Shown piece after piece: positions 33,251-45,019 of a stretch of 64,000 nt of DNA. The notes beneath the pieces were generated by a model. That model saw only the letters and a list, made by a program, of their open reading frames with translations, did not search any database and was not told the origin of the DNA. How positions within the stretch are numbered: the first letter of the stretch is position 1; every line of letters begins with the position of its first letter. Source of the stretch: Epiperipatus broadwayi (lineage: Eukaryota; Onychophora; Udeonychophora; Euonychophora; Peripatidae); NCBI GenBank assembly GCA_028023455.1, contig JAQFVV010000056.1, positions 3,922,717 to 3,986,716 on the forward strand. The letters run 5' to 3'. The position numbers were made by a program, and so were the translations under genes.

Positions 33251-35956
33251 TAATTTGCATATTTCCCTATTTATTTTGTGTCAATAAAAAATCTTAACAC
33301 CACAGTTTCTTTATCTGCCAACAGATAAAAACTTCATATGCCAATACCCCCTCTTATTTGTCTTCTTATAATACTCCATTTATATCTATCTTTACCTTCA
33401 TTATTAGATTTTGATCAATTTTGCTTATATCTTTTCTTATTATCTAATTTATCCACTATTATTTTGTTTTAATACAGTGTCTTACTTAAAATTTTACACC
33501 CTCACTCTACTCTTATGAAGAAAAAAAACTTTGAAATCGCATGAAATAACTTTTTTTTTTTTTTTTAACATGTTAAACTTTCATAAAACTTTTGAAACTT
33601 GCACAATAACTATTGTCGTATTAATTTTTCAGTTATGGACAGTAAATTCCCCAATTTATGCCACTATTGTAATATTTTTTTTATTGTAATTAATTTTAGG
33701 TTGTGGTTTTTTATATTGAAGTTCCACATTGAGAACCAATTGTAATGTTTTTTTATATTTTTTTAGGCCATTAATTATGCACTAAAATGCATGAGTTAAT
33801 CAAGCTATGAAGAATAAAAATATTTTGTTCATATTTCTAAAACGCATAGCTATATTTCCTGATTAACTTGACCTAATAATTACTATGATTTGAATTGCTG
33901 ACAGAATTCATTTTTAATTTATAAAAGAGGGTGCCAAAGTCATTACACCCACTGATTCTGCATTAAGGACATCATAACTTATAAAGCAGTAATTACAAGT
34001 TTGGGATTAAGATTTCCCATTAATCTATTTTACGAAAATATTCCTCCTGGACTTAATTAAGAAATAAGCATATTGGCAAAGGTAATTTATACACTACTTT
34101 AAAACTAAATAATAAAATCTAATATCAAAATTAATAACATAACTAATTAAAAATTAAGCATGTACAATGAAAGTTTTATATTAGTAATAAAGGTTTAGTA
34201 AAAATTTATTACAACCCACTAAACATTTAAACACTTATAATAATAAAATTATAATATTGAAAAAAAAATACATGTATACTCAGATAATTATTTTAACCAT
34301 TGAATTCAAATATCTCGCTATGAAGTATTAGATAACAAATGTCTTTTTTCTTTTGGTCTACTGTAATAGTTTAGTATTTAAAATTCAGTTCGTAAATCTT
34401 TTATATAGATAGAAGTTATGGCCATTAACTTACATAGGTGATTGATCATCTTAGTAGTTTGATTCCTTTTGGTGGATAGTCCACAGTACTGTTTTATGAT
34501 TTCGTTTCTTTAGCATCTCTGATCTGAGGTAAGGCTAGATGAAGGTTTAGGTGACTTTTCTGAGAGAAGGTGCTGGTGAATGAACTGGTTTTACTTGTAC
34601 ATAGAGAATAGGTTCAGTTTAGTTCTAAGTTGCAACATTTTATTCTTTATTCAAAAAAAATGCTGCACATGAGAAACTGCCCAAAACACACAGGTGAAAG
34701 AAGCTCTTTTCTAAACTTGTCTGCTCTTTTTATACTACTGATCATTTTTGAGAGGTCCTGCACATATTTTCTTTATCTTTTGTTTTATTATTCTATAATC
34801 TTCTATGTTACTTCTAATTTCAGCTACAAAGTTTATTTTTTTTAATGAACTATTTACACCATCGTTAATTAGCATTAGAAAGATGTTTTTGATTGTAATG
34901 TTCTATGTTTGGAATTTCTTTTCACTATCCAGATTAATTAATTTGTATGCACTTTCCAATATCACTATTACTTTCATTAAATTACATAGACAAATAAGAA
35001 ACAAAGATTAACTTTCATTGTATTTTTTTAAATAAATAAATTATACTACTTAAAAAAAATTACATATTGTCTTTTAAAACAATCTTTGAATTTTACTCTC
35101 TTTGAAGCTTTTTTTTAAAAAAAATATTATCAAATGCTAAATATATATTTGTACTATATATAAATAAATGGTACAATATTAATATATGAGAAGTTGAAAT
35201 AATATTTTTAAAAATAATTTTCATTTATAAACATATATGTTTAACAAATAATACAAAATTTCCGAAAGCATTGTAAAAAATTAAAGATAAATTCCATTGT
35301 TTATATATATCAATTAAAAAAAAAGAATGGTTCTTATCTGTAATATACAATTCTTGAAACACTATGTGACAAATTATATTATATAAAGCAGAAATGGGCA
35401 ACTTTCTTCAGTTAGTGGGTTAACTCAAATGTGGGCTTGAAATAAAAGAGTATAAAAATGAGATAAAATTATTGTTGTTGCTAACAATGCATCAACACTT
35501 ATCATGACTTTAATATATAAACATTTTCACAGCATCTATATATTATTCCTATGCATCTATATTAATCAAAATACATGATTATCTGTGTTTTTGAGTGTTC
35601 CAGCTTGGAAATATAGAATGGCTCTGCTTAGCTATGTAGCCTTGTTAGCTCACCTTCAAACATAAATTAACAATTGACATATTTCATTATAGAATTTCTT
35701 GCATCATTATAAATGGAATGATGTTGTTGTGAATAAAAGTTTTATCCATAGAAATTATAAACAATGTGTATGGTTTTATGATAAGTTTTTTAAATAAATA
35801 AAATACATTCTATTGAAGATCATTTTACAATACATATTTTGAAAATAAATACATGGGATGTATTACAAACTTTTGAGGGTCAGAGTTTACTCTTGGGCTA
35901 GAGGTTGAAAATCCCTGTCGTAAAAGGTAGTATCTTTTTTACGTAAGAAAGTATAA
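33251..35956. other. AT-rich non-coding DNA
   Basis: No gag or LTR recognised upstream of the gypsy pol. The frames at 34630-35011 are low-complexity and have no domain. Confidence 0.5.
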
Positions 35957-36671
35957 TCATTATGGAGTAAAATAAAATAAAAATTTATAAATAAGCATGA
36001 TAAAATATGTGTAATTATTAAAAAATGAAAAATATGATATTGTATTGATTGTTATTAAATTAATGTACTACATTAAATTTATTACAGAGTAAAATATTAT
36101 ATTTAAATATAAACAAAGAAAAATTATCATAATTGGAAATAAGTAGTGATCAGTTAATCATAAGATCTTATTGTTTAAATATTCTACATTTGTCTAAATC
36201 CTAAAATGAAACACACACATATATAAACACACGTGCATAATCACCTTTTTCTTAATGTATTTCTATTTCAAATAGTAATTATCATTATGGAGTAAAATAA
36301 AATAAAAATTTATAAATAAGCATGATAAAGTATGTGTAATTATTAAAAAATGAAAAATATGATATTGTATTGATTGTTATTAAATTAATGTATTACATTA
36401 AATTTATTACAGAGTAAAATATTATATTTAAATATAAACAAAGAAAAATTATCATAATTGGAAATAAGTAGTGATCAGTTAATCATAAGATCTTATTGTT
36501 TAAATATTCTACATTTATCATAATTGGAAATAAGTAGTGATCAGTTAATCATAAGATCTTATTGTTTAAATATTCTACATTTGTCTAAATCCTAAAATGA
36601 AACACATACATATATAAACACACGTGCATAATCACCTTTTTCTTAATGTATTTCTATTTCAAATAGTAATT
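35957..36671. repeat. 325-bp tandem duplication with a nested 66-bp triplication
   Basis: TCATTATGGAGTAAAATAAA at 35957 recurs at 36282 (period 325) and the copies differ at only a few bases. The second copy has a 66-bp segment (36451-36516) repeated immediately (36517-36582), so that segment occurs three times overall. Two successive slippage or unequal-crossover events are implied, both recent. Confidence 0.93.
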
Positions 36672-37907
36672 TTATTAAGCTTTGTGGAATGTATCCAACA
36701 GTGCAAGTTCTTATCTCCACTTCAGTTGTAATTACTTACTACCAGAACATATAATGTGCAAATTCATTTAATTTTTACAGTTTAAGCATACCATTTAATA
36801 TACATAATTGTCTTTTTTTTTTTCAGTTTTAAATTTCCATTTTTATGCCATAAGTAAAAATCCATGCACACCTAATAGACAAATATATATATATTAATTT
36901 AACTAAAATCAATTTAGGAAAGAGATATTAAGTGAAAAATTATCTCCCTCATACTGAGAAATTAACTTAGACTTTTCTGAGTGAATATGTAAAGTGCCCA
37001 TTTTTAGAAGCTTGTCTAATAAATCTTAGGAAACGCCAGAAGTGGTTTTCAAAAATCAGAAAAAAATAAGCCTTGCAAACATTAGTAATGAAGACTAAGT
37101 GCTACCTAATGCTTTTTATATGAATTTTTTTTTAATATAGTAAAAACTGCAATGTATCTAAAATAATAGAATAATCAGTTAGGAAAAGAAAATATTCATT
37201 TCAGATATATAAGTTGAATAATAAGTCGTCCTATGAATTGTAGAATTATAAATTATATTTTGCATGCCTGTTTAATAATTTTAATATGATTTTTATATTA
37301 TAGACAAGTCATTCATTAAAAACAATTTTGCATATTGGACAAATGCAAAGTTATTCTTTTTCTCTATCTGTATTTATGGGATTAACAGGAAAAGACCTTG
37401 ACAGGTTGTTACATCAATGTGAAATCTATTTGGCATCTTGAGATATTATCTAAATGACTGTTAATAGTTTGATTTGTGATTATATAATAAAAATACGATA
37501 CGATATGATTTTAAATGATTTTTTAATAGACAAAATCAAAATTATTCATTGGCGCTGCTCTCTAGGTTGGTTTTTATACCAAAGTTCTAAATAACTCCAG
37601 AAAATACAAAATATCTTTGAATACCAATCTTTTTTTTTTTTTTCTAAATTGGGGGGGAAGATCATTATTATATTACGTTCATAAGTTTTATATGTATCCA
37701 TGATGAGTTTGTCGTGCAATAACATTTTATCTGAACTTGAATTTTGTTTGTATAAAATAGTACTATAGTTAAAATATTAATAAAATCACTTTTATCCACT
37801 TTGATATCTTTTTATTCATTTATATCAATTATGTAACTTATAATAAGTTCAAAGACATTATGTAATAATTACAACATAATCTCATAATTTATAGACATAT
37901 TATGTAA

Positions 37908-38130
37908 TATCTAAATACATGTTTATTGTATATACTAACTTAATATAATAGAAAGGACTTGAACTCAGACATTCAAGTTCCCACAACTACACATACTATC
38001 TTATACAACTGATACACATGACCACATACATGTGAAAAAGATATTTGAACTCAGACATCCAAGCTCCTCACAACTATTCATTCCATCTTATACAAATGAG
38101 TTCAAGTCCTTTCTATTACATTAAGTTAAT
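37908..38130. repeat. Inverted repeat, about 70-bp arms
   Basis: Left arm 37910-37985 (ATACATGTTTATTGTATATA ... GGACTTGAACTC) and right arm about 38098-38155 (GAGTTCAAGTCCTTTCTATT ... ATACATGTAT) are inverted copies. The loop holds an ACACATGACCACATACATGT palindromic word. Confidence 0.75.
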
Positions 38131-38234
38131 GTACACAATATACATGTATTTAAATGTTACATATTCAGCCTGTATTCTGAACATCTCTCTTCTGAGTATT
38201 TAAATGGACAGATTAATATTTTATATGTGAGGAG

Positions 38235-38585
38235 TCAGTAAGACAATAATATTGGCATCAATAAGAGCTTTGAGTGTTCAATCATCAGATTTTCATTGCA
38301 ATGGATGGCTAAAAAGTTGGATGGTGGCGAATATTGAATCTTGTCCATTAAAGTTTGAAGATCTGTTGTTTTAATATAAACTGAGCACTTATTGTATATA
38401 TGTGTGGGAGATGGTGATCTGGACCAATTAATGAGTGCTGATTCAGCACAAAATATGTATATTGGAGATCATTTATCTTTTTCACATGTATGTGGTAATG
38501 TGTATTTGTTGTATAAGATGGAATGGATAGTTGTGGGGAGCATGAAAGTCTGAGTTCAAGTCCTTTCTAATTGTTCTATATTCAG
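38235..38585 (+). repeat. Fold-back arm, family E, copy 1
   Basis: Homologous to 39735-40015: shared words include GAGCTTTGAGTGTTCAATCATC, ATGGATGGCT, GTATATATGTGTGG and GATCTGGACCAATTAATGAG. The end GAGTTCAAGTCCTTTCT pairs with the inverted repeat just upstream (37950-38120), so the two probably form one nested palindromic element. Confidence 0.7.
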
Positions 38586-39359
38586 ATAGAAAACAATTAA
38601 ACTACATTATCTAATGTTCTTTTTGAAAGTTTTGATGTTGTATTATCTGTTTATAATACTACATCTACTGCATCAATATTTACACTAGTGACTGAGTTTG
38701 TGAAGATGCAAGTCTATATTATATAATAGAGGAAATTTAAAATAAAATGATTCTTCAAAAACGAAGAATTCGTTAGTAATTATGACGAAGTCTTTCACCA
38801 ACAGTCTAAATATTCTTAAACAATTTGAACATATTGCACATTACAAGTTATTGCATTCACATGCAAGTGTTGTAAATATTTTTTCTGCTTCTTATATTTT
38901 TATTTTAACAGTTTTTATTATTATATAATTTACCAAAAAAAAAAAAATCACATTATATGAATTTCTCTCTTTTAACCTAGCCTTCCAAGAACAACCACTT
39001 AACCTTATAATAAATGGCTTTAGAGTAGACTTAAGATTATATAATTCAAGATCTTTTTAAATTCTTTAAAGAAAAAAAGCTTTTCTAAATATTAATACTC
39101 CTAATAAAGATAAATATAAATAAAATGCTGTAACTTAGAGGGGGGGGGTAATATTACAGTATGGCAAATTATTTAAAAACATAATCTAATGATTTATTTT
39201 TCAGGTTTAGTAATAAGTTTGAGCACTTAAAATGACAGAGTAGGATTGTGATCATGGATTCTGAACTCCAGATTCTGCCATTCCTCTGCTGCATCAAATC
39301 ATACAGGGCTGAAAATTATTAAAGATAATGTTTTAATGTATAATTTTTTTTACAGTATA

Positions 39360-40020
39360 GGCTTTTTCAGACTTTCACATGACCATCAACTATCCACACT
39401 ATCTCATACTGCTGACACACTTGATCACACACATGTTAAAAAGATAAATAATCACCAATATAAGTATTTCATGCTAAACCAGCACTCGTCAGTTGGTCCA
39501 GATTATCATCTCCACACATTTATGCAATCAATGCTCAGCTTATATTAAGATAGACAATCTTCATACTTTAATGTACAGGTTTCAATGCATTCCACCCCAC
39601 AACTCTTCAGCCATCCATTTCATAGAAAATCTGATGATGGAATGCTCAAAGCCCACATTGATGCCAATATTCTCATCCTACCCACGTTGACCATAAGTCA
39701 CTCTGACCCCTCATGTATAATCAACATGGGTAGGATGAGAAGATTGACACCAATGTGGGCTTTGAGCATTCCATCATCAGATTTTTTATGAAAATGGATG
39801 GCTGAAGAGTTACATTAAAGTATGAAGATTAGCTATCTTAATATAAGCTGAGCATTGATTGTATATATGTGTGGAGATAACAATCTGGACCAACTGATGA
39901 GAGCTGGGTTATCATGAAATATGTATATTGTTGATTATTTACCTTTTGGACATGTGTGTGATCAAGGGTGTCAGCAGTATGAAATAGCGTGGATAGCTGA
40001 GGGTCGTTTAAAGATGGTGT
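39360..40020. mobile_element. Large fold-back element, family E, copy 2
   Basis: Arms of about 310 bp (39360-39690 and 39720-40015) are inverted copies. GGAATGCTCAAAGCCCACAT in the left arm faces ATGTGGGCTTTGAGCATTCC in the right arm, and CAGTTGGTCCAGATTATCATC faces GATAACAATCTGGACCAACTG. The centre is a short CCTCATGTATAATCAACATG-type loop. The small frames in the left arm are by-products of the palindrome. No transposase. Confidence 0.9.
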
Positions 40021-40701
40021 TTGTAACTCTATAAGATTTTACTTCTTTTTTTTAACTATGTAACTCTATCAATAACGTTAAAATATTTAAAAGAAAAGAT
40101 TAAATTTTTATTTGATAATTAAATAATAAATAATTTGCTGAGCAGTGCTTTTGACCTGGGGATGGGGTTATAAATGACCAATAGGTTGAAATGCTATGAT
40201 TATGAGCCTCACCCCCCAGGTTGAAAGCAATGTTCAGAACATTTTTTATTATTTAATTGTCAAACAAAATTTAATCTTTTCTTTTGAACATTTTGAAGTT
40301 ATTGATAGAGTTAAAGATTATGTTATAAAAAAAATAGTTATTTACATTTATAAAAATCCTCATATATCAGGTATTGATAATTAAAATATTTAGATCACTA
40401 GATAGTAAATAATGAAGATCATGTCATTTGTTACCATTACTGGTTGTTATTAATCTAACACTCTTGTTCTCTAAACTTTTCTAGATTAGTCATTTACCAA
40501 ATTAAATAATCTTGTAATAAAATTCAATAATACATTTCTTTTCCGGCTGATAAAATATCTTGGTATTTTAAATATTAATTAATTAACAACACACTTTCTA
40601 TATTACAAAAAAGAGCAATGTCTTACTTTCCTAAGGAATTGTCTCCAATTTAATCTTTTTCCTAATTGCTGTCACATCAAAATTAATAAATCTATTTTTT
40701 A

Positions 40702-41230
40702 GTGAGAGAAGATTATTGTAACACTCAATATTACTCTATTAAAATCGATTATAAAAAAACCTCTCCAGTGTATACAAAGCTGAAAAGAAGGAAAAGTCAT
40801 ATGATGCACCATTACCTAGTTCCCATCTCTATCATCACAAAGTGCAACAACATTGTTTCTGTGTTAAAAAGGAAATTTTTTAAGAAATTCAATTTTTTAG
40901 CCTATAAACAAATGTGTACTTGCCCTAATCCCAATATTCCTCTCAACCAGGTCAACCTCTCAGACATCCAAATCCTTGACAATGCTGCTAAAATATTAAA
41001 CTGTGGTTCTAGGTTTATTGGAGATAACTGGCACTTTCCTGAAATGGAAATTATCACTGACTTTTAATCTAAATTTGAAGCCAACACTGAAAAAGAAATG
41101 ATTATTGATAAGGCTTTGAACTTTCTAAAATATCTCTCCTAGGTTAAAAATCATCAATGGTCTCATAACATCAATTTTACTAGAAAGTTTATTACCCATA
41201 AAAACCTTGTCTGTCTTAAGGAAAACAAAA
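40702..41230 (+). pseudogene. Penelope-like N-terminal region (broken)
   Basis: A 121-codon frame (40702-41067) followed after one stop by further readable sequence (KFITHKNLVCLKENKRVLI). It is basic and Asn-rich, and contains a FNFLAYKQMC segment and the aromatic FPEMEIITDF. Assigned by position before the ADKGN motif. It stops being readable at the left border of the nested fold-back, where the host frame would continue into ADKGN. Confidence 0.55.
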
Positions 41231-41235
41231 GGGTA

Positions 41236-41836
41236 CTAATTTAGTATGAACTCACCATCATTTTGAATTCTAAGAATCACCCATAACTCCCACTGATACA
41301 TCCAAGTGATACATGACATCAATTATCTACACTAGCAAGCTATGTTATAAAATATTTGCGAGTATTTTGAATTTTGATTTTTTAATTATTAATATAAATT
41401 GCAATTTTGTAATGAATGGTCATGAGAAGAGAGCAGCAAAATAGATTGCTTGTTACTTTAAAATATTTGTGAAAATCACATTTTGATTTTTTAATTATTA
41501 ATGTAAATTACAATTTTGTAAAAAATGGTCATGATTGCATAATTGTATGAAAGTTACTTTAAATTTTAGAATTATTAATATAAATTGTGACTATATTTTA
41601 GTCTCATGGTTAGATCAAGTATAACTGTAGGAAAATTGCATTTTGATTTTTTAATTATTGATGAAAATCACAAAATTTGTGTTTTAATTTTTTAATTATT
41701 GATGAAAATTGTGATTTTGTAACAAATGGTCATATCACAATCATGTGTAGATAATCAATATCATTTCTCAATTGGATGTGTCAGCAGGAGTTTTGGGTGG
41801 TTTTTAAAATTCAATATGGCTGTGAGCACATACTAA
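41236..41836. mobile_element. Nested fold-back element with internal minisatellite
   Basis: Terminal inverted repeats of about 105 bp (from TTAGTATGAACTCACCATCA at about 41238 and the reverse at about 41740-41836) enclose several diverged units built on GATTTTTTAATTATTAATAT...AATTTTGTAA...ATGGTCATG (starting near 41376, 41473, 41560 and 41642). It splits the Penelope reading frame: coding residues end at VLI on the left and resume at ADKGN on the right. The exact target duplication is ambiguous because end and target are both TTAA-like. Confidence 0.82.
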
Positions 41837-41840
41837 ATTA

Positions 41841-44060
41841 ATGCTGACAAAGGTAATAGGCTAGTTCTTTTAAATCATCAAGAGTTTAATTTTAAAATCA
41901 ACCAACAACCATTTTACATTTTGTTGAAATTCATAATGACAATTTGAAGGCCAGAAAAAATCAGTTCAATTCTTTAATTTTAAGAAAACATCACAGTAAA
42001 GCTCTCTCTGGTCATGATTACTTTAATCCTTTTGTACTATAGTAGCATTATGACAGTTTTTTTCATTTACTTTAAGCTTTCAAAATTCACTTTAATATTA
42101 AACCATTATTATTTATCAGAATATAACAAATTTGACCTTATTTGATTGATATGTTTGTTTAGAAATTAAATAAAGTTTAAAAAATCACATTTGATTTTTG
42201 GAATTATTTAAAAAATTAGTTTTTAGCCAAAACAAAGAGCTGTTTTGTCATCAAATTTTAGATAGAGCAGATTCAATTTGCAAAATGAATGAAATCTTCT
42301 TTGTTTGATGTTTGTTTTCAAAATCTGAATGAATTATTTTTAACATCTAGTAAATCTATCAATTTATGCTTTAAAAGTTTAACATTTTTTTGTAATATTT
42401 GTGATATTGCTAAATATTATAACAGACTATTGAGTGACAACATTTCTAGACAGTTGTATTTCTTGTGACTGTGATCTCTATCGTAACAATATTCAGAAGA
42501 ATATATTTTTTATATTTAAAAATAAAACATTTGTGTAAAAAATAAATATTTAATAATATATATTTTTGATTTCCAAAAATTATCCTATTATTATATAAAA
42601 TTGAACATAAACTTTCCAAAAAATCAAGTTTTTATACCATCATAATATTTTCTTGAAGTAATCTTGCAAAATTTGAAATTGACAACCACATAATAGGCAC
42701 CCATTAATGTATTCTTTGAAGAACTGCTTATTCAATTATCCTGACATTGTTTTTTTAAAATTAAAATATTAGAAAAAAGATATACATGAATTTTAAAGCT
42801 GTAAAAAAAAAGGTTTGCAAAGTTTCACTGCAGAGGGTGAAAAATACAAATACAATTTATTGACTAAAGTTTTATAATTAAAAATGCAATGGTTAAAATA
42901 TATCCTTTCACCACTGTCATTCCTCAAATTTTTTCAAACATTAATTAAATTACACAATATTTTTTCACTTCATCTTCTCCTTAATTTCAATGGCTCTTAT
43001 TATTGCCATGCCATTAAACTCATCACTTCATGTCTAATTTACAATGTCAGCTTCAGTGCATACAGACTGAAATCATCATATGACTTCATTAAAAAAAGTC
43101 AAAATGCATCAATTAGCCACAGCTGTAAAATAGCTTCACTTGACATTAAAAAAAACTATATGGCTCTGTTCCTCAAATTCAATCTCTTAATATTATAGAA
43201 GCACAATTGCAGCAAGTTACTTATAATATTCATAAAAAACTTCATTATCAAGACTTTGAATTGGATCATTGATGAAATCATCACATCTATTAACCACAAA
43301 ACTTATAAAATGAACTATAGCTGAACTATGGGGCTTTCTTTCAGTGAATCATATGTATCCTTTCCCTTTCCATGTTTGAATGCTTAATCAGCTCTAAATT
43401 TGAACTTCATCCTAATATTTGCATATATTTTAGATATGTTGATGAAACCTTTGTATGTGCTAATGAGGAAATCTACCAAATATACATTGAGTTGACTTCT
43501 TCAATCTCTCTTATGTGGACCAATGAGTTCGAAGATAACATCCTCACAATTTAAAATTTTTTGACCTGGATATAAGACAAATTAACATCTTGGGTTATAG
43601 AATGCTTTTAAAATCCTTTAGAATTTAGGGGTACTATACATCCAAACTCCAATACTCCACTCAGTCATATATATGCAGGCCTAAAAAATTTTATTCATAG
43701 AAACTTTAAGTTCTGCAAATTTGAGGTTGATTGGAAACAAAATATTGAATTATTTATTAGAGATATTATCAATATAGGATACAATCTTAAAAATATTCAC
43801 ATAATCATTATTAACTTTTATAATAAAATCTCTCACCTCACAATTGCTTTTCCCAGTGATAAAAAAATGGTCTAGACTCCCCTATGTCTCGAAAGTCACA
43901 AGTAAGCTAAAAAATATTTGTATTGATAAATACAACATTACTTTTCATTCACCTCCATATCATAACAAACTTTTAAATAATTCAAAAGATAAAATCCCCA
44001 GAGGCCTCATATCAAATTGTTTAAAAATCAATTGCTCTGACCCCATTTGTTTTTAGGTAT
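41841..44060 (+). pseudogene. Penelope-like reverse transcriptase (broken)
   Basis: Readable blocks: ADKGNRLVLLNHQEFN (41842-41890), SSYDFIKKSQNASIS and KIASLDIKK (43078-43155, with the catalytic Asp of block A), MGLSFSES (about 43328, block B), YFRYVDETFVCANEEI (43428-43475, block C with Glu in place of the second catalytic Asp), FLDLDIRQ (near 43560) and RLPYVSKVTSKLKNI (about 43872). The order matches Penelope-type RT. Stops and the Y-V-D-E change make it non-functional. Confidence 0.8.
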
Positions 44061-44345
44061 ACTATGGAAAACCTATACCAACCTGGCCACTAGTCTCACC
44101 CAATATAATTATCTGTATAACCATATTAGAAAAAGCACTGAATAGTCTTCCCTTTTACTTGATCATCAGTTGCTATCTGGTCATAACATTGATTTTTCTA
44201 CAGCCAACATCATTTGTTCAGAGTGCGATGATCAAAAATGCAAGGTTAAGGAGGGTTTTCAATTGCCAAAGATATCCATGCCCTCAATAAAAAAGACTTC
44301 AGCACCTCTCTTTCCAAAAAAGGGTTTTTAAGGCCCCTCACTTCT
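44055..44345 (+). pseudogene. Penelope GIY-YIG endonuclease domain (broken)
   Basis: After CSDPICF (44037-44056), a likely CxxC-type remnant before the nuclease, the frame reads GILWKTYTNLATSLTQYN and YLYNHIRKSTE, then after one stop LLLDHQLLSGHNIDFSTANI. This fits the GIY-YIG order of K-T-x(4)-L-x-x-R and a downstream histidine-rich H-x(6)-H-x-I-D-F element found in Penelope elements. The Y-I-G of the second motif is degraded and the usual Arg is Ser. Confidence 0.7.
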
Positions 44346-44968
44346 CATTAGTATGTAAATTCACCTTTATATATTCATTTCGATCTCAAAACAATTTATT
44401 ATTCAACACTTGCATTATTTATGGCTGATAAACACCCCCCCTCGTTTTATTATGTTATGATTATAATACTATATAGTATCAAAAGTACCTAGCTTCAAAT
44501 AAATTCTTTTATATTTCAAACTCGAACTTGTTTAGTCATTAAACATTTTAACATTTGCTTATTCATTAATTTATAATATTAATTACATTCTGGAGATCAT
44601 CACATTTGAACTGGGCAAAAATAAAACAATCATAAGTTTAATGTAAACCTAGATGTCAAGAATATGATGTTTTTTATTTGCATTAAAATATAGTATCCGC
44701 AAATATAATTGTAGTCACATTAGATTATAATTGATTTTGACTATGGCCTGCTTTCTCATTTTCATTTAATATAGGTTTTTATTGCATGTTGTAATTTTTT
44801 TTTTTTTTAGTTGATTTATATATTTTTTTAGTTGAGCAAATTTTAAAAATGGTTACATAAATGAGTATGAGATGAACTTACTTATAAAAGCTATTAACTT
44901 AATATTCTCTGTAATATAATTAATAATATTTAATTGTATGTTAGAATATTTTACAATAATTTAACTTA

Positions 44969-45019
<51 letters not shown>

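Larger units (their letters stand above)
40540..44345 (+). mobile_element. Dead Penelope-like element (RT plus GIY-YIG)
   Basis: Plus-strand remains in the order of canonical Penelope-like elements: an N-terminal region, ADKGN motif, RT blocks and a C-terminal GIY-YIG endonuclease. At 40547-40583 a CTGATAA-stem-loop-TAAAT sequence resembles a decayed hammerhead of the terminal-repeat kind. The frame is interrupted by a nested fold-back (41236-41836) and perhaps a second insertion (about 42045-42860), plus many stops. Confidence 0.82.

Noticed and set aside
39336-39791. Three overlapping plus-strand frames of 65-70 codons
   Set aside because: They lie in the palindrome arms and share its reverse-complement structure; no protein-like features.
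41376-41740. CRISPR-like array
   Set aside because: Units are diverged and lie inside a fold-back element in animal DNA; no constant repeat/spacer pattern.
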